A DNA stretch of 64,000 bases from Kitasatospora indigofera. GTDB taxonomy: Bacteria; Actinomycetota; Actinomycetes; Streptomycetales; Streptomycetaceae. Each line of letters opens with the position of its first letter. Position 1 is the first letter of the stretch. The stretch lies in the NCBI RefSeq assembly GCF_014655955.1, contig NZ_BNBO01000028.1, positions 1-64,000 on the forward strand, written 5' to 3'. Positions 35,013 through 43,217 of the stretch are shown here, piece by piece. The notes below the pieces were generated by a model that was given only the letters and a program-made list of their open reading frames with translations, had not been told where the DNA came from and did not search any database. The translations under genes and the position numbers were made by a program.

Positions 35013-36602
35013 TCAGCGGCCGAGCGCCGCCATCGCCGCGTTGTGGCCGGGGATGCCGCTGACGCCACCGCCCCGGGTCGCGCCGGCCCCGCACAGCAGC
35101 ACGTTGCGGTGGGCGGTGGCGACGCCCCAGCGGTCCGACGGGTCCTCGCCGTAGGGGAAGCTCAGGTCCCGGTGGAAGATGTTGCCGCCCGGCAGGCCCA
35201 GTTCGCGTTCCAGGTCCAGCGGCGTCTTCGCCTCGATGCAGGGCCGCCCGTGCTCGTCGGTGGCCAGGCAGTCGGCGAGCGGCTCGTCGAGGTGGGCCTC
35301 CAGCGGCGCCAGGACGGCCCGCAGGGCGGCCTCCCGCCGGGCCGCCTGCTGAGCGGCGTCCCCGTCGTCCGGGAACAGCCGGGCGGGCAGGTGCAGGCCG
35401 AACAGGGTCAGCGTGTGGTAGCCCTGGGCGACCAGTTCCGGGCCGAGGATCGACGGGTCGGTGAGCGAGTGGCAGTAGATCTCGGACGGCGCTGCAGCCG
35501 GGACGCGGCCGGCCGCGGCCTCCCGGTACGCCGCCTCCAACTGGCTGTAGGACTCGGCGATGTGGAAGGTCCCGGCGAAGGCCTCGCGCGGGTCCACGGC
35601 GCGGTCGCGCAGCCGGGGGAGGCGGCGCAGCAACATGTTGACCTTCAGCTGCGCCCCCTCCGGGGCCGGGCCGGCGGGCGCCTCGCCGAGCAGCCGGGCG
35701 AGTACCTGCGGAGCGGCGCCGCAGAGCACCTGGCCCGCGCCGACGGTGTGGTCGGCGTCGCCGGACCGGAAGCTGACCTCGGCGCTCCTCCCGTCGGTGG
35801 CGACCGCCGTCACCTCGCAGCCGGTGCGCAGTTCGGCGCCGGCCGAACGCGCCGCCTCGTCCAGCGCGCCGGTCAGCGCGCCCATCCCGCCCACCGGCAC
35901 GTCCCAGTCGCCGGTGCCGCCGCCGATCACGTGGTAGAGGAAGCAACGGTTCTGGCGCAGCGAAGGGTCGTGGGCCTGGCTGAAGGTGCCGATCAGGGCG
36001 TCGGTGAGGACCACCCCGCGGACCAGGTCGTCGGCGAACCACCGCTCCACGGCCTCACCGATCGGGCGCTCGAACAGTGCCTCCCAGGCCGCCGGGTCGC
36101 CCACCCGCGCACGCAGCTCCGCGCGCGACGGGAGCGGCTCGGTGAGGGTCGGGAAGACCCGCTCGGCGACCTGCCCGGTCATCCCGTAGAAGGCCTGCCA
36201 GGCTTCGAACGCGCGGTCCGAGCCGGTGAGTCCGCGGAAGGCGGCGGCCGTCCTGGCGTCGTCCCCGACATCGACCAGCAGCCCGGTGGGGCGCCCGTCG
36301 CGGGTGGTCGGGGTGTACGAGGAGATCCGCCGCCGGCGCAGCTCGACCTTCAGCCCCAGCTCGGTGACGATCTTTCGTGGCAGCAGGCTCACCAGGTACG
36401 AGTACTGGGACAGCCGGGCCGGCACGCCGGGGAAGGCCAGGGTGGAGACCGCCGCCCCGCCGGTCCGGCCGAGCCGCTCCAGCAGGAGCACGCTGCGCCC
36501 GGCGCCGGCCAGGTAGGCGGCGGCCACCAGGCCGTTGTGCCCGCCCCCGACGATCACCACGTCGTAGGAGGAGCGGGACGGGAGCTCGGGTGCCGTGTGC
36601 AT
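35013..36602 (-). CDS. FAD-dependent oxidoreductase, phytoene desaturase/PYROXD2-like
   Basis: A 529-aa flavoprotein. It opens with the dinucleotide fold DVVIVGGGHNGLVAAAYLAGAGRSVLLLER and GRTGGAAVSTLAFPGVPARLSQYSYLVSLLP. The C-terminal FAD-contact region is VLLCGAGATRGGGVSGIPGHNAA. Length and motifs match the carotenoid-desaturase-like branch that includes PYROXD2, rather than true CrtI, because no carotenoid genes are nearby. ATG at 36602. Substrate unknown. Confidence 0.85.
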   Translation of the reverse strand: MHTAPELPSRSSYDVVIVGGGHNGLVAAAYLAGAGRSVLLLERLGRTGGAAVSTLAFPGVPARLSQYSYLVSLLPRKIVTELGLKVELRRRRISSYTPTTRDGRPTGLLVDVGDDARTAAAFRGLTGSDRAFEAWQAFYGMTGQVAERVFPTLTEPLPSRAELRARVGDPAAWEALFERPIGEAVERWFADDLVRGVVLTDALIGTFSQAHDPSLRQNRCFLYHVIGGGTGDWDVPVGGMGALTGALDEAARSAGAELRTGCEVTAVATDGRSAEVSFRSGDADHTVGAGQVLCGAAPQVLARLLGEAPAGPAPEGAQLKVNMLLRRLPRLRDRAVDPREAFAGTFHIAESYSQLEAAYREAAAGRVPAAAPSEIYCHSLTDPSILGPELVAQGYHTLTLFGLHLPARLFPDDGDAAQQAARREAALRAVLAPLEAHLDEPLADCLATDEHGRPCIEAKTPLDLERELGLPGGNIFHRDLSFPYGEDPSDRWGVATAHRNVLLCGAGATRGGGVSGIPGHNAAMAALGR

Positions 36603-36663
36603 GCCGCCGTCCTATCAGGGCCGCGCCGGTGTTGGCCAGAGCCTTGCGCCGATCGGGGCGCGC

Positions 36664-36780
36664 GGTGGCGCGGCGGTCCGGGCGCGGGGTGGCGCGGCGG
36701 TCCGGGCCGGGGTGGCGGGGCGGTCCGGGCCGGGGTGGCCGGGCGGTCCGGGCCGGGGTGGCCGGGCGGGGGTGGCCGGG
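36664..36780. repeat. 23-24-bp minisatellite
   Basis: Five diverged tandem units beginning GGTGGC and containing GCGGTCCGGGCC, with starts at 36664, 36688, 36711, 36734 and 36757, plus a partial copy at 36771. It lies between the oxidoreductase start and the enoyl-CoA isomerase stop. Confidence 0.85.
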
Positions 36781-36788
36781 GTCCGGGC

Positions 36789-37460
36789 TCAGTTGAGCGT
36801 GAACTCCTTCTCCTGCAACGCCTCCAGCGCCCGGGCGTACATCCGGGTCTTGATGGTGCCGACGGTCGGGCCGGCCTTGGCGGTGTGCGCGGCGGCGAGC
36901 TCGACGGCCGTCCGGCGTACCGCGTCCTCCTCGGCGGTGCGGTCGACCACCCCGGCGGCCAGGGCGTCATGGCCGCCGTAGCGGCGGGCGGTGACCATCG
37001 CCTCGTGTGCGGTCCGCGGGGCCAGCCGGGCCTGGATCAGCGCCGACATGCCGGCCGTGAACGGGATGTTGATCTCGGCCTCGGGCAGGCACCAGAAGCC
37101 CCGGTCGCCTCGCATCACCCGGAAGTCGTGGGCGAGCGAGAGCATGGCCCCGGCGGCGAAGGTGTGCCCCTGCAGGGCCGCCACGGTGACCATCGGGAGG
37201 GTCAGCACCCGCGCGAGCAGGGCCTGCACGCCGCCGACGTACTCGTCGGCCCGGTCGGCGTTGGCGAACAGCCACTCCAGGTCCAGTCCGTTGGAGAAGA
37301 ACTTGCCGCTCGCGGCGGTCACCAGGGCGCGCGGCCCCTCCGCCTTCTCGACCTCGTCCAGCAGCGCGTTGACGGCGGCGAGCCAGTCCGGGTGGAAGCG
37401 GTTCTCGGTGTCTCCGATGTCCAGGACGAAGACGCCGTCCTGACGGTCGAGCGTGGGCAT
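36789..37460 (-). CDS. Enoyl-CoA hydratase/isomerase family protein
   Basis: A 223-aa crotonase-fold protein, shorter than hydratases of about 260 aa. The oxyanion-hole segments are ALVTAASGKFFSNGLDLEWL and ALQGHTFAAGAMLSLAHDFRVM. The later helix contains FWCLPEAEINIPFTAGM, with the glutamate expected of delta3,delta2-enoyl-CoA isomerases of the peroxisomal type. GAGGAG precedes ATG 37460. It probably helps degrade unsaturated fatty acids. Confidence 0.85.
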   Translation of the reverse strand: MPTLDRQDGVFVLDIGDTENRFHPDWLAAVNALLDEVEKAEGPRALVTAASGKFFSNGLDLEWLFANADRADEYVGGVQALLARVLTLPMVTVAALQGHTFAAGAMLSLAHDFRVMRGDRGFWCLPEAEINIPFTAGMSALIQARLAPRTAHEAMVTARRYGGHDALAAGVVDRTAEEDAVRRTAVELAAAHTAKAGPTVGTIKTRMYARALEALQEKEFTLN

Positions 37461-37664
37461 GACTGCTCCTCGGTCCGGGGCGTGGCGGGCAGCACGGCGC
37501 CCACGGAGTTACTGGTGGGTAACCATGCTGCACGGCATCGTACAGAACCGGGCCCCGGTTGTCCCCGGTCCGGCGGGCCGGCCTTGGAGCCCGCCCGCCA
37601 CCCCGGTCGGCCGCCGCTCGCCCGGCCCGGCGCCCCGGCCGCCGCCCGCGTCCCCGGCCCCGCC

Positions 37665-38264
37665 TCACGACCCGTCGGCGGGCCGGACCTCCTGCAGCAG
37701 GCCCCAGGTGAAGTCCGCCGTCAGGGTGCGCGGGGCGCCCGTCGGACCGGGGGCGGTGAAGTCCAGCCGCCACCGCGTCGGCGCGCTGCCCTCACGTGGC
37801 ACGGCGGGCGGGAAGGCCCCGGCCACGTCCGACACCACGCAACTCCACGGGGTCAGGTCGGCGACGGTCCGCAGTCCGGGCGGGGCCGAGCCGCCGGCCC
37901 GGACCAGCCATTCGTTCAGGACCGGGCCGACCCCGCCGCCGGGGCTCCCCGGGCCCAGCAGCACCTCGAAGCGCAAGTCCGGCCAGAGCGGGAGCAGCCA
38001 CTGCCGGGCCGTGTACGCGAGGTCACCGATCCGCAGCGGGCGGCTCGACTCCGCCGGACCGAGCACCAGCGCGAAACGGCGCGCCCCGCGCGGGAAGCGG
38101 GGCGCGCGGGTCATCGCCTGCCAGCGCCTGTTCGCCTCCCGCAGCTCGGCCCGGGAGCAGCCGAGCCGGCGTACCGCCTCCTCGACCAGCCCGGGGTTGA
38201 AGTCGGCCATCCGCCGCAGCAGCACCAGCTGGAACTGCGTCGTCCCGAAACCCTGCAGCGCCAT
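37665..38264 (-). CDS. Hypothetical protein
   Basis: A 199-aa soluble protein. The first 50 residues are helical (FQLVLLRRMADFNPGLVEEAVRRLGCSRAELREANRRWQAM). The rest is mixed, with an LLPLWPDLRFEVLLGPG segment. No motif I recognise, no signal peptide, normal codon use. ATG 38264 has no strong ribosome site. It lies between the enoyl-CoA isomerase and an SDR gene on the same strand but with gaps of 87 and 204 bases. Confidence 0.6.
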   Translation of the reverse strand: MALQGFGTTQFQLVLLRRMADFNPGLVEEAVRRLGCSRAELREANRRWQAMTRAPRFPRGARRFALVLGPAESSRPLRIGDLAYTARQWLLPLWPDLRFEVLLGPGSPGGGVGPVLNEWLVRAGGSAPPGLRTVADLTPWSCVVSDVAGAFPPAVPREGSAPTRWRLDFTAPGPTGAPRTLTADFTWGLLQEVRPADGS

Positions 38265-38351
38265 CCGGCCAGGCTAGCCACCTCGGTGCCGGCACGCCCG
38301 GGTACGCCCACCCCGGAGGACCGGCCCGCTCGCCGCCGGCCCGGCCGTCGG

Positions 38352-39146
38352 TCACGGCAGGATGGCGTCCACGTACCCGCCGTCGACCCGGACCGCCGCG
38401 CCGGTGGTCGCCGACGCCTGCGGCGAACTGAGGTAGACCACCAGGTTGGCGATCTCCGCCGGTTCGATCAGCCGGCCCAGCAGCGACTGCGGACGGTACT
38501 CCCGCATGAACTCGCGCTGCGCCCGCTCCCAGGGCAGGTCCCGGTCGACCAGCGAGTACACGAAGTCCTCGATGCCCTCGGTGCGGGCGGGGCCGGCGAT
38601 CACGGAGTTCACCGTCACCCCGCTGCCGGCCGCCGCCTTCGCGAAGCCTCGCGACACCGCGAGGAGGGCGGTCTTCGACATGCCGTAGTGGATCATCTCG
38701 GTGGGGATCACCACGGCGGAGTCGCTGGCGATGTTCTGGATCCGGCCCCAGCCCCGTTCCGTCATCCCCGGCAGGTAGGCGCGGATCAGCCGGACGGCGC
38801 TCAGCACATTGGTCTCGAAGTACTCGCGCCACAGGCCGTCGTCGATGTCCAGGGCGGGCGTGGGGCCGAAGATGCCCAGGCTGTTGACCAGGATGTCGGC
38901 CTGCGGGACGGCCTCGCACAGCTGCTCGGCGCCCTCGGCGAGGGTCAGGTCGCCCGCCACGGCGGACACCGCCGCCGCCGGGACGGTATCGCGCAGCCGC
39001 TCCTCCGCCCGGCGCAGCCGTGCCTCGGAGCGCCCGGTGAGCACCACCCGCGCCCCGGCCCCGGCCAGCCCGGTCGCGATGGCCAGGCCGATGCCCTGGG
39101 AGGAGCCGGAGACGACCGCGGTCCGGCCGGCCAGATCGATCTGCAC
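38352..39146 (-). CDS. Short-chain dehydrogenase/reductase
   Basis: A 264-aa classical SDR. The cofactor-binding loop is VVSGSSQGIGLAIA. VNSLGIFG replaces the usual NNAG, IASDSA is the serine strand, and YGMSK holds the catalytic Tyr and Lys. The end AASVRVDGGYVD-type motif reads AAVRVDGGYVDAILP. GTG at 39146 has GGGAG five bases upstream. Cofactor preference is probably NADP(H), since an acidic residue is absent after strand 2 (GRSEAR). Substrate unknown. Confidence 0.88.
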   Translation of the reverse strand: MQIDLAGRTAVVSGSSQGIGLAIATGLAGAGARVVLTGRSEARLRRAEERLRDTVPAAAVSAVAGDLTLAEGAEQLCEAVPQADILVNSLGIFGPTPALDIDDGLWREYFETNVLSAVRLIRAYLPGMTERGWGRIQNIASDSAVVIPTEMIHYGMSKTALLAVSRGFAKAAAGSGVTVNSVIAGPARTEGIEDFVYSLVDRDLPWERAQREFMREYRPQSLLGRLIEPAEIANLVVYLSSPQASATTGAAVRVDGGYVDAILP

Positions 39147-39263
39147 ACGTACTCCCGGGTCGAGCGGGGCCGGGGAGACTGCTGCTCCCACCGTCGTGAC
39201 CAGTGTGATCAACAGGCCTCGGGATCCCGGCGCGCCGCGCCGCAGCCGGGGCGCCGCCGATCA

Positions 39264-39305
39264 GGTCGGACGTCTCGGGTCGGACGTCTCGGGTCGCACG
39301 TCTCG
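39264..39305. repeat. 14-bp tandem repeat
   Basis: Three units of GGTCGGACGTCTCG, the third with one change, just upstream of the SDR promoter region. Confidence 0.85.
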
Positions 39306-39389
39306 GGCCGGCGTCCTCGGGCCGGCAGGCGGCCGGGGGAGCGCCGCGGCGCTCGCGGCGGGCCGGGGGTTCCCGGGCCGGGTGCTTGC

Positions 39390-39548
39390 GTGATCCGGCG
39401 GGCGGAGAGATGGTGGAGGGAGCTGATCAGCGCGCTCCGCGAGGACGGAGCCGACCCGGTGGCCGGCCGAGAGCGCGGCCGTCGAGGTCCAGGTGAAAGT
39501 ACGAAATTTCTCGAAGTTCTGAAGGTTACGAAGTTCCTGAAGGCCTGA
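39390..39548 (+). CDS. Candidate small basic protein
   Basis: A possible 52-aa protein from GTG 39390. It is strongly helical and charged (RRAERWWRELISALREDGADP), and ends STKFLEVLKVTKFLKA encoded by unusually AT-rich DNA. There is no clear Shine-Dalgarno. The first half reads like real protein and the second like translation of the repeat island. It may be a truncated gene or chance. Confidence 0.25.
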   Translation: MIRRAERWWRELISALREDGADPVAGRERGRRGPGESTKFLEVLKVTKFLKA

Positions 39549-39577
39549 AACAGAAGTATTTTGAAGGCCTGACACAG
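39502..39577. repeat. AT-rich direct repeats
   Basis: TGAAGGCCTGAAACAG (39538-39553) and TGAAGGCCTGACACAG (39562-39577) repeat with a 24-base offset. CGAAGTTC(C)TGAAGG occurs at 39512 and 39529. Local A+T is about half, against roughly a quarter in the window. Confidence 0.75.
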
Positions 39578-39886
39578 CAGAGCAGGCCCGAAGCAGAAGA
39601 GCAGGAGCTCCGCCGAGGCGGAGCCGCGCCGGACATCCAGGGCGGGAGCCCGCAGCTCCGGCAGGGACCGCTGTCACGGCCCCGTGAACCATCTCCGCCG
39701 GGGGCGGAGGGGTTGGAGGCCCGGCCGGAGAGCCGGGCCTTCGCCTTGGGCCCGCGTGCCCGGCCCCGGGCCGCCGGCCCCGGGCCGGCCCCTCGTGGCC
39801 CGGTCCCACCGGGCCGTCGCCCGGTAAGCGGCCGCGGCGGCGGGTCCGGATTACCGGATCCGCCCGGCAGTCGACAGGATGGGGTC

Positions 39887-40417
39887 ATGACCGAGATCCA
39901 CACCCCCCGGCTCGTCCTCCGCCGCTGGACCGACGACGACCTCGTACCCATGGCGGAGATCAACGCGGACCCGGAGGTCATGCGCTGGATCGGCGACGGC
40001 TCGGGGTACGACCTGGAGCGGACGGCGGAGGCGATCGAGCGCTGGGAGGAGGAGTGGGACGAGGAGGGCTTCGGCCTGTTCGCCGTCGAGCTGCTGGCCT
40101 CGGGCGAACTGGCCGGCTTCACCGGCCTCTCGGTGCCCGACCGCCTGCCCGAGCTGGGGTCCGTGGTGGAGCTCAGCTGGCGGCTCGGCCGGCAGTTCTG
40201 GGGGCAGGGCTACGCCTCGGAGGCGGCGCACGCCGCGCTGGAGTTCGCCCTGGAGGACCGGGGCCTGGACCGGGTCTTCGCCGTGGTCCGCTCCGGCGAC
40301 GAGGCCTCCCGCAGCGTCGTCGCCAAGCTGGGCATGGAACTGGTCTCCGAGACCAGGGACCCCGAGTCCGGCCACCCGCTGCAGGTGCACGCGATCGACC
40401 TCACCGAGTACGCCTGA
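39887..40417 (+). CDS. GNAT N-acetyltransferase, RimJ/RimL-like
   Basis: A 176-aa acetyltransferase. It opens TPRLVLRRWTDDDLVPMAEINADPEVMRWIGDG, typical of the RimJ/L group. The acetyl-CoA loop is RLGRQFWGQGYASEAAHAALEFAL and the late helix contains ASRSVVAKLGMEL. Start ATG 39887 after a weak AGGA site. Substrate could be a protein N-terminus or a small amine. It is alone on its strand next to the AT-rich island. Confidence 0.87.
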   Translation: MTEIHTPRLVLRRWTDDDLVPMAEINADPEVMRWIGDGSGYDLERTAEAIERWEEEWDEEGFGLFAVELLASGELAGFTGLSVPDRLPELGSVVELSWRLGRQFWGQGYASEAAHAALEFALEDRGLDRVFAVVRSGDEASRSVVAKLGMELVSETRDPESGHPLQVHAIDLTEYA

Positions 40418-40804
40418 CCTGCCCGCACCCTGCCCGCACCCGGCCCGCACCCGGCCCGCACCCGGCCCGGGACGACCGGGCCGAGCGGCCCGACAACCGC
40501 GCCGCCGGACGACCGGCCCGTAGCCCGCGGCCGGGTCGGCCCGTAACTCCCGGCCGGCCCGGGCCGCAGTTCTCGGCCCGCCCGGCCGAGGGGCCTGCCC
40601 GTCACCCGTTCGACCCATCGGCCGGGCCCGTGCAGGCCGGGCAGGCCGGGTAATCCTGCCGTACCGACGTGTCCTCCTTGACTCGGCCGACCCGGGCCCG
40701 CACGCTCCGGAGAAGGCGTCCGGGCCGGGCCGGGCCACCGCCGGGCCGGGCCCGCGTCCGTCCCGGCCGGTTCGTCCGACCACGCGGGCGCGCGGAGGCC
40801 CTAC
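40418..40804. other. Intergenic region upstream of the antiporter
   Basis: 387 bases: the 11-bp repeats at its left end, GC-rich low-complexity DNA, and at 40669-40692 the 24-mer shared with 27316-27339. No gene is seen. Confidence 0.4.
40420..40474. repeat. 11-bp tandem repeat
   Basis: Five units of (T/G)GCCCGCACCC immediately after the acetyltransferase stop. No hairpin potential of its own. Confidence 0.85.
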
Positions 40805-42583
40805 GTGACCACCGACGAGGTCCTCATCGGTGTGGGCCTGACCCTGGCGCTGGCCGTCGGGTCGCAGATCCTGGCCGGCCGGCTGCGGGTCCCCGCTCTG
40901 GTGGTGCTGCTCCCGGTGGGGTTCGCCGCCGGCGCCCTGTTCGACGACCTGGACCCGCAGCGGCTGCTGGGCACCGCCTTCTCACCGCTGGTCTCGCTGG
41001 CCGTCGCGGTGATCCTCTACGACGCCGGCCTCGGCCTGGACCTCAGAAAGCTGAAGGGACACATCCCGCGGGTCGTCGTCCGGCTGATCTGGGTCGGCGT
41101 GCTGGTCACCTGGCTGATCGGGACGGCGGTCGCGATGCCGCTGCTCGGCCTGGACCGGCGGTCCGCCTTCATGCTCGGGGCGATCCTGGTGGTGTCCGGG
41201 CCCACCGTGGTCGGGCCGCTGCTCGCCTTCGTCCGCCCCAAGGACCGGCTGCAGCACATCCTGGTCTGGGAGGGCTCCCTGATCGACCCGGTCGGCGGTA
41301 TCCTCGGCGCCCTCGTCTTCCACGTGGTCGCCACCGGGTCGGGCGTCCGGTTCCGGACCGGCGCGCTGCAGTTCCTGGCCAGCGTGGGGACCGGGCTGGC
41401 CGGCGGGATCGCCGGGGCCGCCCTGCTCTGGGTGCTGCTGCGGGTGCTGAGGCTGGGCGAGGTGCTCGGCACCACGGCGCAGCTCGCCGCCGTGATCGGG
41501 GTGGCGGCCGTCAGCGACGTCCTGCGCGACGACACCGGGCTGATCACCGCGGTGGTGATGGGCCTGGCCGTGGCCAACATCAGGGCCTTCGACGGCCCGG
41601 CCCGGCGGCCGTTCTTCGAGACGCTGGTCAGCCTGATCCTCGGGCTGCTCTTCATCTCGATCTCGGCCACCGTCACCCCGGACTCGCTGCGGGACGTCGC
41701 GTTCCCGGCGCTGCTCCTGGCCGTGGTGCTGGTGGTGGTGGCGCGGCCGATGGTGGCGTTCCTGTCGACCCTCGGCACCGACCTGCCGGGCGCCGAGCGG
41801 GCCTTCGTCGGCTGGATGGCACCGCGCGGCATCGTCGCCGCGGCGACGGCCTCGACGTTCTCCGCCGGACTGGTGGCCAAGGGGATCGGCGGCGCCCAGC
41901 GGATCCTCCCGGCGACCTTCGTGGTGATCGTCGCGACCGTCACGCTGTACGGTCTGACCGCCTCGCCCGTCGCGCGCCGGCTGCGGGTCGTCCGGCCGTC
42001 CCGGTCGCGCCCGCTGCTGGTCGGCGGCGACCCGTGGGTGGTCGACCTCGGGCTGGCGCTGCGCTCGGCCGGTCTGGAGGTGCTGATGTGGGCGGGCCTG
42101 GAGCAGCAGCGCGAACGCATCGGGCGGGCCGGCCTGGAGCTCGCGCCGGGGGAGCTGCTGGCCGCGGCCACCGGGGAGGGCGCCGAGCTGGAGGGCATCA
42201 CCGCGGTCTACCTGCTGACCACCGAGGACGACTTCAACGCCCTGGCCACCGCCGTCCTGCGGGCGGGCGTCGAGGCCTCCGTGCACCGCGTCGGCGCCCC
42301 GCGCGACAGCCTCGGCGTGGTGGCGCCGTTCATCGGCGGCGAGGTGCTGTTCGGCGCCGGCCTGACGGCCTCGGCGCTGATGCGGCGGCACGAGGCCGGG
42401 GCGGTGGTGGTGACCAGGCCGGCCGGTCCCGAGGTGCCCGACGGGTGGGACGTGCTGTTCGTGGTGCGGCGCAACGGCCGGCTGGACCCGGTGACGGAGG
42501 CGCAGCGGCCGCTGCCCGGGCCGGGCGACTCGCTGGTGCTGCTGACCCCGGCGACCGGCCGGCCCGTCGGCCCGCCGTCCTGA
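40805..42583 (+). CDS. Cation:proton antiporter (CPA1/NhaP type) with C-terminal nucleotide-binding-like domain
   Basis: A 592-aa protein. The first about 395 residues form a 12-13-helix antiporter domain. LVSGPTVVGPLLAFVRPKDRLQHILVWEGSLIDPVGGILGALVFH contains the conserved unwound segment and the ion-binding Asp. WMAPRGIVAAATASTF is the late conserved segment. The last about 190 residues are soluble, with a Rossmann-like repeat (PLLVGGDPWVVDLGLALRSAGLEVLMW, VYLLTTEDDFNALATAVLRAG) resembling TrkA-N/RCK domains that gate such transporters. Start GTG 40805. Expected role is Na+ or K+ efflux and pH homeostasis. Confidence 0.87.
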   Translation: MTTDEVLIGVGLTLALAVGSQILAGRLRVPALVVLLPVGFAAGALFDDLDPQRLLGTAFSPLVSLAVAVILYDAGLGLDLRKLKGHIPRVVVRLIWVGVLVTWLIGTAVAMPLLGLDRRSAFMLGAILVVSGPTVVGPLLAFVRPKDRLQHILVWEGSLIDPVGGILGALVFHVVATGSGVRFRTGALQFLASVGTGLAGGIAGAALLWVLLRVLRLGEVLGTTAQLAAVIGVAAVSDVLRDDTGLITAVVMGLAVANIRAFDGPARRPFFETLVSLILGLLFISISATVTPDSLRDVAFPALLLAVVLVVVARPMVAFLSTLGTDLPGAERAFVGWMAPRGIVAAATASTFSAGLVAKGIGGAQRILPATFVVIVATVTLYGLTASPVARRLRVVRPSRSRPLLVGGDPWVVDLGLALRSAGLEVLMWAGLEQQRERIGRAGLELAPGELLAAATGEGAELEGITAVYLLTTEDDFNALATAVLRAGVEASVHRVGAPRDSLGVVAPFIGGEVLFGAGLTASALMRRHEAGAVVVTRPAGPEVPDGWDVLFVVRRNGRLDPVTEAQRPLPGPGDSLVLLTPATGRPVGPPS

Positions 42584-42598
42584 CCGGTCGTCCGTGCC

Positions 42599-42640
42599 CC
42601 GCCGCGTGCCGTCCGGGGCCGGTACCGGACGCCACGGCGG
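42599..42640. terminator. Hairpin between convergent antiporter and HIT genes
   Basis: Arms 42599-42616 and 42625-42640 pair over 16 positions with a two-base bulge and one mismatch around a short loop. Confidence 0.6.
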
Positions 42641-42641
42641 G

Positions 42642-43217
42642 TCAGCCACCCCCGCGGGCCGGCCGGGCCGCTCCGTCGGCCGCCCGGCCCAACCGGTGGC
42701 GCAGCGCCGCCGCGAGCCGGTCGGCCTCCTCCTCGTCGACGGCCAGCACGCCCTGCGTCCCGGTCATCAAGGCGTAGTACTCCTGCCGCTCGTACGGGAC
42801 GCCGGGCGGCAGCGCCGCGACGTGCCAGTGCACGTGCGCGTACCCCTGGTTGCTGCCCAGGCTCAGGAGGTAGAGGCGCTCGGCCGGGACCACGCGGGCC
42901 AGCGCGGACGCGACCCGGTGGACGGCCGCCTGGAGGGCCAGGTAGGCCTCCTCGCTGAAGCCGCGGACGGCGTCCTCGACATGCGCCCGGGGCACGACCA
43001 GCAGCTTGCCGGGCAGCGTGGGGTACCGGTCGAGGAAGGCGACATGGGTGCCGTCGTCGTAGACGATCCGGTGCTCGTAGCCCGGCTCGCCGGCGAGCAT
43101 CGCGCAGATGAAGCAGGGCCCCGACCGGGCCCGCTCCCGGTACGCGACGGGGTCGAAGGCGGACCGGGGCCCCGCCTCCGTCCGGTCGGCGGGACCTCCG
43201 GCGGGCCGGTCGCTCAC
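42642..43217 (-). CDS. HIT-family hydrolase
   Basis: A 191-aa histidine-triad protein. The triad is HVHWHVAALP near residue 137 (HxHxHxx). The N-terminal CFICAML and later KLLVVPRAHVEDAVRGFSEEAY are typical of nucleotide-hydrolysing HIT proteins. GTG 43217 overlaps the NUDIX stop as GTGA, so translation is coupled. HIT proteins cleave nucleoside phosphoramidates or dinucleotides; pairing with a NUDIX enzyme suggests joint nucleotide clean-up. Confidence 0.88.
   Translation of the reverse strand: MSDRPAGGPADRTEAGPRSAFDPVAYRERARSGPCFICAMLAGEPGYEHRIVYDDGTHVAFLDRYPTLPGKLLVVPRAHVEDAVRGFSEEAYLALQAAVHRVASALARVVPAERLYLLSLGSNQGYAHVHWHVAALPPGVPYERQEYYALMTGTQGVLAVDEEEADRLAAALRHRLGRAADGAARPARGGG

Larger units (their letters stand above)
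39147..39886. other. AT-rich repeat- and hairpin-bearing island
   Basis: 740 bases without a confirmed gene. It contains a 14-bp tandem repeat (39264-39305), a short candidate ORF (39390-39548), AT-rich direct repeats (39502-39577) and three perfect hairpins: CTCCGC around 39608-39623, CTCCGCC at 39692-39708 and AGGCCCGGC/GCCGGGCCT at 39717-39740. Confidence 0.6.

Noticed and set aside
35043-39548. 1501-codon plus-strand frame
   Set aside because: Antisense to four well-supported minus-strand genes; only its last 53 codons (39390-39548) are kept as a weak candidate.
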